Translations under genes and position numbers: made by a program
Shown here: positions 46,869 to 54,655 of the stretch, in pieces
Layout of the letters: each line of letters opens with the position of its first letter
Position numbering within the stretch: the first letter of the stretch is position 1
Origin: Deferribacteres bacterium
Lineage (GTDB): Bacteria; Chrysiogenota; Deferribacteres; Deferribacterales; Geovibrionaceae
Assembly (NCBI GenBank): GCA_023395255.1
Contig: JAEWZN010000003.1
Coordinates: 62,001 to 126,000 of the forward strand
Length of the DNA stretch: 64,000 nt
Direction: 5' to 3'
Notes under the pieces: model-generated
The model's input: the letters and a program-made list of their open reading frames with translations, nothing else
The model's database searches: none
What the model was told of the DNA's origin: nothing

Positions 46869-46876
46869 TCACTCTG

Positions 46877-46905
46877 AAGGCAGGTCTTTAAACCTGCCTT
46901 TTCTT
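46877..46905. terminator. Bidirectional terminator
   Basis: Nine-pair stem AAGGCAGGT / ACCTGCCTT with T on the plus side and A on the other, between two convergent genes. Confidence 0.85.
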
Positions 46906-47878
46906 ATTCCGGTACACAAACCTTGCCATTAACAGCCGCCGTGATTGTTTTGTAAACCACAGTGAGTATCACCGCCACAGTCATGGAGAGGAACAGCACG
47001 GACATCCATCTGAAAAGCCCGTAACCTGTCAGTTTATACATCAGGAGTGTGGAGATTGTCAGTGCGTCCATGGGGAAGGTGTACGCCCACCATGAAACGA
47101 AGAACGGAACCTTCCTGAAATGGCGGAACATGCTGAAAAGCATGAATGCTGTGAACAGACCGAAGTAGTAAAGAATACGGGCGAAGGAATCCAGACCTCC
47201 CGTCAGCTTGGTATATGCAAGAAAGCCCACTGCGGGGGGTGCGATCAGTATGAACAGAGTCGGCAGAAACTTGGCCATAAGCTGTTCGTGAAAAATCAGC
47301 CTGTAGAACACAATAGAAAACAGCACTATCCAGAGTATTATACCCACAGAAAAGAAGAACCAGCTTATTTCAGAATTTGCATGCGTAACGCCCGCCACAG
47401 GTACGAGTATGTTTCCCACCACAGGGATAAACCATGCCGGATTTTTGGTCTGAACCTTAAAATCGCTGAAAAACCAGATATTCAGTATGACAAATGTGAA
47501 GCTTATGTGAACCAGAGCACCTATGTGCCACAGAGCCGATGACAGCGGCTGGTAAACTCCGTCATATCCTATGCTTAACAGAAGCATGGAGATGGAAACA
47601 GTGGGGAAGAAATTTATCCTCACCGGATGCCGGAACTCCTCCCTGACCTCATCCGGGTAGCGGTAAAGCTTGAGAGCATACATCAAAAGAAGAAACACAA
47701 ACCACACCGTCACAGCGGCAAGCAGAAACCCGCCTGCGTATGTCCGGGTGTGCATTATGTGGTCAAATCTCAGAAAAGCTATGGCAAGGCCTGTGAGCCC
47801 CATCACCGTTGCAAAAAGTGTTATGGGGAAAAACCTGAGCCTGCTGCCGGAAAGTGCATCTGCTGGGGTTGCTGACAT
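46904..47878 (-). CDS. SLAC1/TehA-like (TDT family) membrane transporter
   Basis: A 324-residue membrane protein with about ten hydrophobic segments. The pattern of the tellurite-resistance/dicarboxylate transporter family is visible: the N-terminal FFPITLFATVMGLTGLAIAF start, a GNILVPVAG motif, FILIAPPAVGFLAY and the SWWAYTFPMDALTIS motif. These proteins pass small anions (chloride, nitrate, sulfite or malate, depending on member). The substrate here is unknown. GGAG ribosome site. Divergent from the histidine kinase gene; the 200 bases between show no clear signal. Confidence 0.88.
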   Translation of the reverse strand: MSATPADALSGSRLRFFPITLFATVMGLTGLAIAFLRFDHIMHTRTYAGGFLLAAVTVWFVFLLLMYALKLYRYPDEVREEFRHPVRINFFPTVSISMLLLSIGYDGVYQPLSSALWHIGALVHISFTFVILNIWFFSDFKVQTKNPAWFIPVVGNILVPVAGVTHANSEISWFFFSVGIILWIVLFSIVFYRLIFHEQLMAKFLPTLFILIAPPAVGFLAYTKLTGGLDSFARILYYFGLFTAFMLFSMFRHFRKVPFFVSWWAYTFPMDALTISTLLMYKLTGYGLFRWMSVLFLSMTVAVILTVVYKTITAAVNGKVCVPE

Positions 47879-48078
47879 TTCGATCTCCGTTGAATTATAT
47901 ATTCAAAAAATAGAATATAGATCTTTGCGAATAAAAAGTCACTTCAATTCTATGTAATAATGAAAATAAATTTGTCATTCTAGAACGGGCATAACATTTA
48001 GGTTTTGTTATTATAGATAATTGTGTGTATTATTTTATAATAATAATTTCAGACAGCAGGTTCAGAAGAGGTTTACCG

Positions 48079-50130
48079 ATGCCCTTTGAGAGGCTTTCAG
48101 TTTTTTCAGGTGAAATATTTTACGAAACCGACATTCTCAGGAGAATTATCAAAGTTTCCGGAGGAACAGAGCGTGTTCTGGAATATTCCGCAGAGGAGCT
48201 CATCGGCAGAACCATAGACAGCCTATACAAGTATCCGTCCGTGAGGACAGCAGTTGAGGATTCCCTGTTCAGGGAAGGGCTGGCGGAGGAGGTTGCTGTC
48301 ACCCTTGTAACCCGCACAGGGCAAGAGGTGAATGCCACGGAAAGCGTATTCATCATCCGTGATTCTGTGGGAAAAGCCGCAGGGTTCGAGGGGATAATCC
48401 GCAAGGTCAACTGCCCTGACTACACCTCCTTCTCCGGCGGCAGCGGCTACCAGAAAGTATTGCAGAACGTTATAGACAGTCTTCCCGCTGCGGTCTGCTG
48501 GAAGGATAAAAATCTCCGCTACACAGGCTGCAACCGCAGCTTTCTTGATCTCGCGGGCGTCCACAGCAGCGAAATGATTATCGGCAGGATGGACGAAAAC
48601 CTTTTTCATGACGAGGAGTACGACAGATTTTCCAAAGGCGACAGAGAAATAGCCGCGGGCAGATGCTCCAGCTACAACTATGTTGAAACGGTTTACATAA
48701 ACACCACAGGTGAGTTCCGCTGGTTTGACATAACAAAAACCGCGGTCAGAAACGAACGCGGAGTGTTTGCGGGCGTAGTCTCCATACATGATGACATAAC
48801 CACATGGGTAAATGCCGAACTGGGGATACAGAACAGGCTGTGGTTTGAGCAGCAGATCATGGAAATATCCGCAGGGTTCATAAACCTTTCCGCAGAAGGG
48901 GTGGACTGCGGTATAAACAGTGCGCTGGAGAAAATTGGCACATTCGTGGATGCCGAGCGCTGCTGTGTATTCAGTATGGATAAGGACAGCATGAAGGCCT
49001 CCATCACCCATGAATGGACAGCCTCCGGTGTGCCCAGCCTGATGAACAGGATGAAGTCAGTCTCACTGCTTAATATGGAACTGCTCTCAGAAAAGCTTGC
49101 GGATAGAGAGATAATTAATATAACATCCCTCAGCGGCTATAAAAAATGCTCAGAGTATGAGCGTGATTATTTAAACTCCATGGGGGTTAAGTCGCTTATT
49201 ATTGTGCCTATGATTAAAGAGGGGAAATCCATAGGCTTCATGACTTTCTCATCCCTTGAAAAAGAGAGGGAATGGGACGATGATATTGTCTCCCTGCTTA
49301 CCATAGTCAGTGAAATTCTTGTGAATGTGCTGGACAGAAAATACATGCAGGAAGAGCTCATGGAGCTTTATTCCCTGATGGAAGACAAGGTCAGGCTGGA
49401 AGTCGAAAGGAATATGGAGCATAAAAAACTGCTTATTCAGCAGTCCAAGCTGGCCGCAATGGGCGAGATGCTCGGCAATATTGCCCACCAGTGGCGCCAG
49501 CCGCTGAATGCGCTGAATCTTTCATTCTTTGAACTGAAATATATAAAAGACTCCGGTGAGCTTACTGACGACAAGCTCCGGGATATACTGGACAGGGTGA
49601 ACGCCCTGATACAGCAGATGTCCGCCACTGTGGACGACTTCCGTAACTTTTTCAAGGAGAACAAGGAGCAGACCGAGTTTCTCCTCTCAGACTGTGTGAG
49701 AAAGGCTCTGTATCTTGTACAGGCATTTTTTGAGGAACACAGGATAACGGTTGATCTCCGTGTGGACAGTGAACTCACGGTTATAGGTTATCCCGGCGAG
49801 CTTGCTCAGGTTTTTCTCAATATTCTCAACAATGCCAAAGACGCGCTGAGTGAGAAAAATATAGCTGAGCCCCATGTGCTTGCCCGTGTTTTTTATGAAA
49901 ACGGCAGGGCAGTTGCGGAGATAGAGGACAACGCCGGAGGAATAGAGGAAGATCTTCTGGAGAGAATATTCGAGCCTTATTTCACAACCAAGCCCGAAGG
50001 GAAGGGGACGGGGATAGGGCTGTATATGTCCAAAATGATAGTGGAGAACAGCATGCCCGGCAGGCTTTATGTCCGCAATACGGACAAAGGGGCATGTTTC
50101 AGGATCGAACTGCCGAGCCTTCAGCAGTAA
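48079..50130 (+). CDS. Soluble PAS-PAS-GAF sensor histidine kinase
   Basis: A 683-residue kinase without membrane segments. A PAS domain (about 10-115), a second PAS (about 130-265, VCWKDKNLRYTGCNRSFLDLAG) and a GAF domain (about 270-430) are followed by a HisKA helix with His470 (GNIAHQWRQPLNALNL) and an ATPase domain (NNAKDAL, EIEDNAGGI, GTGIGLYMSK). The HQWRQPL form of the H box is typical of kinases in proteobacteria-like anaerobes. The start at 48079 has AGAGG upstream; an extension to 48025 has no ribosome site. No response regulator is adjacent; the next gene has a receiver-like N-terminus. Confidence 0.92.
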   Translation: MPFERLSVFSGEIFYETDILRRIIKVSGGTERVLEYSAEELIGRTIDSLYKYPSVRTAVEDSLFREGLAEEVAVTLVTRTGQEVNATESVFIIRDSVGKAAGFEGIIRKVNCPDYTSFSGGSGYQKVLQNVIDSLPAAVCWKDKNLRYTGCNRSFLDLAGVHSSEMIIGRMDENLFHDEEYDRFSKGDREIAAGRCSSYNYVETVYINTTGEFRWFDITKTAVRNERGVFAGVVSIHDDITTWVNAELGIQNRLWFEQQIMEISAGFINLSAEGVDCGINSALEKIGTFVDAERCCVFSMDKDSMKASITHEWTASGVPSLMNRMKSVSLLNMELLSEKLADREIINITSLSGYKKCSEYERDYLNSMGVKSLIIVPMIKEGKSIGFMTFSSLEKEREWDDDIVSLLTIVSEILVNVLDRKYMQEELMELYSLMEDKVRLEVERNMEHKKLLIQQSKLAAMGEMLGNIAHQWRQPLNALNLSFFELKYIKDSGELTDDKLRDILDRVNALIQQMSATVDDFRNFFKENKEQTEFLLSDCVRKALYLVQAFFEEHRITVDLRVDSELTVIGYPGELAQVFLNILNNAKDALSEKNIAEPHVLARVFYENGRAVAEIEDNAGGIEEDLLERIFEPYFTTKPEGKGTGIGLYMSKMIVENSMPGRLYVRNTDKGACFRIELPSLQQ

Positions 50131-50158
50131 GAAGAATAAACTTATTTAAAGGAAGAAA

Positions 50159-51373
50159 ATGGCTGATACCATACTTATTTGCTCTGAAAGAAAGATTCTT
50201 AATTATTACAGCTCAATGCTTGAAATACTCGGAGTTGAGCATGAGGCTTTTTCATTTTTCACCCGCGGCTTCCGCAGGCTGCTTGAAACGCGGGGCTTCC
50301 GCAATGTGTTCATAGTTCTTCTTGATAAAAACGAGTTTATAAGCTTTTCCAAGCTTCAGGATCATATAAAAGACTCCACCCAGAGCATATACATGATTCT
50401 GGCGGATAAAGAGCTTGATAAATACTTCATGCATAAAAGCTACGAAATAATTTACCATAATCAGGTAATGCGCCCGTTCGAGCAGATTCTTGTGGCGGGC
50501 AAGGTTTGCAGACCCCTTGAGGCCGCAGCTCCCCGGAAGAATAAGGAAGGCATATTCGATTACATTAAAAAGATTCTGGATAAGGGGGATGTAATCCTCC
50601 CTATGAAAAAGGACATAGCCTTTCAGATGCTGCCCATTCTTGAGTCTGACGATGTGACAATTCAGGAAATAGCTGTAATGTCCAGAACCGATCCGGGCAT
50701 ACACGCAGGGCTTATCAAGCTTGCCAACTCTGTTCACTACAGCGGGCTTTTTACTGATATAAAGGATATTGAAAGCGCCATTGTCCGCATTGGAACCATG
50801 AATATAAAAATGTTCCTTATCAATTATATAAACGTTGCACTTGCTTCAAACAAAGAGCTTATGTTCCATAAGGAGATAAGCGATGCTGTGGAAGAGAGCA
50901 TAAGGGTAGGCTGCATAGCCCACGTTCTGGCCGATGTCCTTAAATTCTCAGGTAAAAAGATTGTTTTCTCTATCGGAATGATCCACCGCATAGGTTATAT
51001 ATTTCTCCTTGCCGTTCTCTCTGATTATCTGGAGGGGGAAAGTGTTGATACCAAAGACAGTGAAAACTACAAGCGCCTTGCGGATCATAACTCTGTGAAT
51101 GCAGGTATCGCCCTGCTTATGAAATGGAAGTTCAAGCCTGAGTTCTATATGCCTGTTCAGTTTCAGGACGAACCTTTTAAATGCAAGTTTCAGAATGAGG
51201 CTAAGATTCTTAAGATGGCCAAAATCCTTCATGAATATTTCCGCATACCGGAACAGGACATAGCGGCGACCTTCCTTATGAAAAACAGGATAAATCTCAC
51301 GAAAAACCAGCTTGATAAGATAAGGGACGGTTCTGATGAGTTTTACCTCCAGACAAAAATGATATTTAATTAA
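50159..51373 (+). CDS. HDOD-domain protein with receiver-like N-terminus
   Basis: A 404-residue protein. Residues 1-125 look like a receiver fold (ILICSERKILNYYSSMLEILG, then FIVLLDKNEF) but the usual phospho-Asp surroundings are weak. Residues about 145-340 form an HDOD domain (LPILESDDVTIQEIAVMSRTDPGIHAGLIKLANSVHYSG and DIESAIVRIGTMNIKMFLI), which is a signalling relative of HD hydrolases that usually lacks catalysis. Placed 28 bases after the histidine kinase with an AAGGA ribosome site, so it may be its output partner. Confidence 0.85.
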   Translation: MADTILICSERKILNYYSSMLEILGVEHEAFSFFTRGFRRLLETRGFRNVFIVLLDKNEFISFSKLQDHIKDSTQSIYMILADKELDKYFMHKSYEIIYHNQVMRPFEQILVAGKVCRPLEAAAPRKNKEGIFDYIKKILDKGDVILPMKKDIAFQMLPILESDDVTIQEIAVMSRTDPGIHAGLIKLANSVHYSGLFTDIKDIESAIVRIGTMNIKMFLINYINVALASNKELMFHKEISDAVEESIRVGCIAHVLADVLKFSGKKIVFSIGMIHRIGYIFLLAVLSDYLEGESVDTKDSENYKRLADHNSVNAGIALLMKWKFKPEFYMPVQFQDEPFKCKFQNEAKILKMAKILHEYFRIPEQDIAATFLMKNRINLTKNQLDKIRDGSDEFYLQTKMIFN

Positions 51374-51483
51374 TTTTTTTTAAGCCGTCCTTATAATTGT
51401 TAAACCGCGCTTATCCTTGCTCCTAAAACACACCCGATACTTTTACGCCTTTTCAAATATTTGATAATAAATGCTAAAATTGA

Positions 51484-51503
51484 ATTGTCATAAACATGAC
51501 AAT
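51484..51503. promoter_or_regulatory. Perfect inverted repeat, operator candidate for glutamate synthase
   Basis: ATTGTCAT and ATGACAAT arms (eight bases each) with AAAC between. A further half-site TTGTCATG lies at 51557-51564, so the motif occurs three times in 80 bases. Confidence 0.55.
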
Positions 51504-51538
51504 GACTTTGCGTGTTCTGATAATTTTAAAATTGTATT

Positions 51539-51559
51539 CAAGTATTATTTTAATACTTG
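51539..51559. promoter_or_regulatory. Perfect 21-base palindrome upstream of glutamate synthase
   Basis: CAAGTATTA / TAATACTTG with a TTT loop. AT-rich and without T-run; could be an operator or an RNA hairpin. Confidence 0.5.
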
Positions 51560-51906
51560 TCATGGGGCTTTAACCTTCGTTTCTAATCATTGACATCTGT
51601 TTTGACTCATATTATAAGTTCTTATGGCGGTAAAACACAAAAGGGAGATTTACCGTATTTACCGGAGCGGAGTCATTCCCGCAGCGGCACATACAGGCGC
51701 AGTTTATTAAGGGCAACGGTTTATTTCACAACGCCCCCAAAGAATAAGGAGAACCTCCCTCCCGGAAGTTTTATTCCGAAAGCAGCTTTATCCTCACTCA
51801 ACCCCTCAGCTGCTCAGGCAGTCCGCCCTGATTATTTTTTTATAAGGCTAAACGGTCATATAAACTTAGATTGCAATGTAAGTTGCTTTCATACTGGAGG
51901 CAGGAT

Positions 51907-53013
51907 ATGTGCAGAATAGGCGCTATCAAATCCACGGATTATTTTCATCCGTCAAAAGCCCTGCTCCTTATGCGTTCCCAGCAGAAGGGGCATGATAACT
52001 CAGGTTTTGCAATGGTTATGCAGGACTTGGGCGGCAGGTTCGCAGACTATAAAGATCTTCCCATTCTCTCAATGGCGTGCACGGACAGAGGCATGGCAAT
52101 TGCGGAGGATATTCTTCATAAAGAAGGCTTCGTCAGGGTTATGCAGTGGTCACCGGAGATAAACTTCCGTGACGAGCTTAATATAGAGCCCATGCCGAAC
52201 TACGTTTTTCAGGTGTTTCAGTACCCCAGAAGCTTCAAGTATGCTCCGCAGGAGGAGAAAGAGGAGCTTCTGGTTGATATGAGACTGAGGCTCAGAAGTG
52301 TGCTGGAGGAGAGTGACGACGGCTATGTCTATTCCTTCTGGCCGGATGTGCTGACGCTCAAGGAGATAGGCGACCCGCAGGACATCGGAACCTATTTCGG
52401 CCTCTGGAAAGAGGATAACGATTTTACTGCGAAGGTTATCACCGCTCAGTGCCGCCAGAACACCAACTATGACATAGTGCGCTACGCCGCTCACCCTTTC
52501 TTCCTTCAGGGGTACACAGCCCTTGCCAACGGAGAGAACACTTTTTACGAAAAAAATAAAAACTTTCAGAAAGGGCTTTACAAAGGCTACTTAGGCTTTG
52601 AGTCCGATTCGCAGTGCTTCCTCTATACTCTTCACTACATTCACAAAATACTCAAATGGCCGCTGGAATACTATAAACATGCCATAACACCGCTCCCCTT
52701 TGAGGATATGTCAAAAAGGGAGGACGGAGAAGCGCTCAGATACATCCGCTCATCTCTTTCCAACCTTGAGATAAACGGGCCCAATACAATCATAGGCGTT
52801 CTGCCGGACGGCACTCTGTTTAACACATGCGATGCCAAAAAGCTCCGCCCCACGGTTATCGGAAAGCATAACGGAACAGTGGTCATGACCTCCGAGGTCT
52901 CAGGCATAAACGAGGTTCTCCCCGGAAGAAACTGGGAAGAGGATATATACACCAACGAAAGAGAGACAGTTGTTATCACCAACAACCTTGAGGTGCAGAG
53001 ATGGCAACAATGA
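51907..53013 (+). CDS. Glutamate synthase, glutamine amidotransferase subunit
   Basis: A 368-residue class II glutamine amidotransferase. Met1 is followed by the catalytic Cys2 (M-C-R-I-G-A-I), which is freed by Met removal and hydrolyses glutamine to give ammonia. It matches the N-terminal domain of the large GltB subunit as a separate protein. The start at 51907 is fixed by Cys2 and by GGAGG upstream; a start at 51871 would bury the Cys. The stop lies 13 bases inside the next gene. Confidence 0.9.
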   Translation: MCRIGAIKSTDYFHPSKALLLMRSQQKGHDNSGFAMVMQDLGGRFADYKDLPILSMACTDRGMAIAEDILHKEGFVRVMQWSPEINFRDELNIEPMPNYVFQVFQYPRSFKYAPQEEKEELLVDMRLRLRSVLEESDDGYVYSFWPDVLTLKEIGDPQDIGTYFGLWKEDNDFTAKVITAQCRQNTNYDIVRYAAHPFFLQGYTALANGENTFYEKNKNFQKGLYKGYLGFESDSQCFLYTLHYIHKILKWPLEYYKHAITPLPFEDMSKREDGEALRYIRSSLSNLEINGPNTIIGVLPDGTLFNTCDAKKLRPTVIGKHNGTVVMTSEVSGINEVLPGRNWEEDIYTNERETVVITNNLEVQRWQQ

Positions 53014-54644
53014 GAGTGAACGAAATATCAAGGGATGACCTTGACTGGCAGATAAACTATTCCAGCGAAAGATGCACAATGTGCGGAAGCTGCGTGGCGG
53101 CATGTCCCTTTGAGGCCATAGAGGCCGGAATGGAAAAACGCAGAAAAGTTGTGAGCGATTACCTCACCCCTGAGCCCAAGGTGGAGTTCAAGGCTGTGCC
53201 TGTTATAAAACAGAAGGTGGATGTATATAAGTTCTGCCGCGGCTGCGGAGTGTGTGAGCGGGTATGCCCGAACACCGCAATCAAGCCTGTGCGTAATGAA
53301 GATGCCAGATTCACCATAAAATACAGAGGCATGCTCGCTGACCCCTTCAAAAGGGGCGGAAGGGCTAACCTTTCCACAGGCGTGCGCACGCTGGACAAAA
53401 TCAGGGTAGGGCGAATCAGCCAGATGACTGACCCCTCTCTGGACGCATCCAGACACACCTTTGACATGCTTGCCCCTTTCGGCAGGATTCTTCCCGCGGA
53501 CGAGCTTCCTTTCACGCTGGAAAACGGAAGGCTGAAAATAGATTCCTCAGTTCTTCCCCCCATGAACTGGATATATCCGGTTATCATAGGCGATATGTCC
53601 ATAGGCGCACTGTCATGGAGGATGTGGGAGGCGATGGCAATAGCCACAGCTTACCTTAACGAGGAATGCGGACTCCCCGTGCGCATGTGCAGCGGCGAGG
53701 GCGGCGTTCCCATAAGGCTTCTGAAATCAAGATTCCTTAAATATACGATACTCCAGATCGCTTCCGGTCACTTCGGCTGGAACAGGATCATAAACTCCAT
53801 GCCTTATATGCAGGAGCTACCCGGTGGTGTGCTGATCAAAATAGGTCAGGGCGCAAAACCCGGTGACGGCGGTCTGCTGCAGGCTAAGAAGGTGGCCAGC
53901 CATATTCAGGAGATCAGAGGCGTTCCCAAGACTGATCTTCTCAGCCCTCCGAACCATCAGGGGCTTTACTCCATTGAGGAGAGCGTGCAGAAGATGTTCC
54001 TCACGTTCAACTCGGCGTTCAAGTTCAAGGTTCCTGTGGCTATCAAGGTTGCGGCAAGCGCCACCAGTGTTTCGGTTTACAACAACCTCCTGCGCGACCC
54101 CTACAACATAGTGGGCGGTTTCTTTCTGGACGGCATACTCGGCGGAACCGGCGCGGCGAACGAGGTCTCCCTCGATCACACAGGTCATCCGATAGTCTCC
54201 AAGCTCCGTGACTGCTACCTTGCTGCCACGCATCAGGGCAAACAGTCGCAGATACCTCTCTGGGGTGCGGGCGGTCTGGGGCAGACTGGCAACCTCGCCG
54301 CGGATGCATTCAAAATGATAGCCCTCGGCGCGAACGGGGTCTTCACCGGAAAACTCATGCTCCAGCTCGCGGGCTGTGTCGGCAATGACCACGGCAAATG
54401 CAACGCCTGCAACACTGGCCTGTGTCCTGTGGGCATAACCACACAGAACCCGACTCTGGTTAAGAGGCTTGATATAGACCGAGTGGCGGAGAACATAGTC
54501 AACTACTTCCTCTCCGTTGACAGTGAGCTTAAAAAGCTCCTCGCACCCATCGGCAACAGTTCGCTCCCCGTGGGCAGGTCAGACTGCCTCATCAGCGAGG
54601 ACAAGGCTGTGGCGGACAGACTCCAGATCCAGTATGCGTGCTAG
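53001..54644 (+). CDS. Glutamate synthase FMN subunit with N-terminal ferredoxin domain
   Basis: A 547-residue protein. Residues about 20-98 hold two 4Fe-4S ferredoxin motifs (CTMCGSCVAACP and CRGCGVCERVCP). The rest is the FMN-binding synthase domain of GltB with GQGAKPGDGG, the LSPPNHQGLYSIEE loop, GGTGAA and the 3Fe-4S region CNACNTGLCPVGITTQNP. It turns 2-oxoglutarate and ammonia into glutamate. The added ferredoxin suggests that electrons can arrive through Fe-S clusters. The ATG at 53001 overlaps the previous gene; a second ATG at 53010 is also possible. Confidence 0.92.
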   Translation: MATMRVNEISRDDLDWQINYSSERCTMCGSCVAACPFEAIEAGMEKRRKVVSDYLTPEPKVEFKAVPVIKQKVDVYKFCRGCGVCERVCPNTAIKPVRNEDARFTIKYRGMLADPFKRGGRANLSTGVRTLDKIRVGRISQMTDPSLDASRHTFDMLAPFGRILPADELPFTLENGRLKIDSSVLPPMNWIYPVIIGDMSIGALSWRMWEAMAIATAYLNEECGLPVRMCSGEGGVPIRLLKSRFLKYTILQIASGHFGWNRIINSMPYMQELPGGVLIKIGQGAKPGDGGLLQAKKVASHIQEIRGVPKTDLLSPPNHQGLYSIEESVQKMFLTFNSAFKFKVPVAIKVAASATSVSVYNNLLRDPYNIVGGFFLDGILGGTGAANEVSLDHTGHPIVSKLRDCYLAATHQGKQSQIPLWGAGGLGQTGNLAADAFKMIALGANGVFTGKLMLQLAGCVGNDHGKCNACNTGLCPVGITTQNPTLVKRLDIDRVAENIVNYFLSVDSELKKLLAPIGNSSLPVGRSDCLISEDKAVADRLQIQYAC

Positions 54645-54655
54645 GGGGTGCTGAA

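Larger units (their letters stand above)
51374..51906. other. 533-base leader before the glutamate synthase operon
   Basis: The first half is AT-rich and holds two clear palindromes (51484-51503 and 51539-51559, listed separately). Bases 51590-51890 contain an open frame of 109 codons without ribosome site or recognisable product; I treat it as untranslated leader. No sigma-54 promoter match and no riboswitch that I recognise. Confidence 0.55.

Noticed and set aside
51590..51919. 109-codon open frame before the glutamate synthase genes
   Set aside because: No ribosome site, Pro/Ser-rich composition unlike neighbours, no recognisable fold, and it overlaps the fixed start of the amidotransferase gene.
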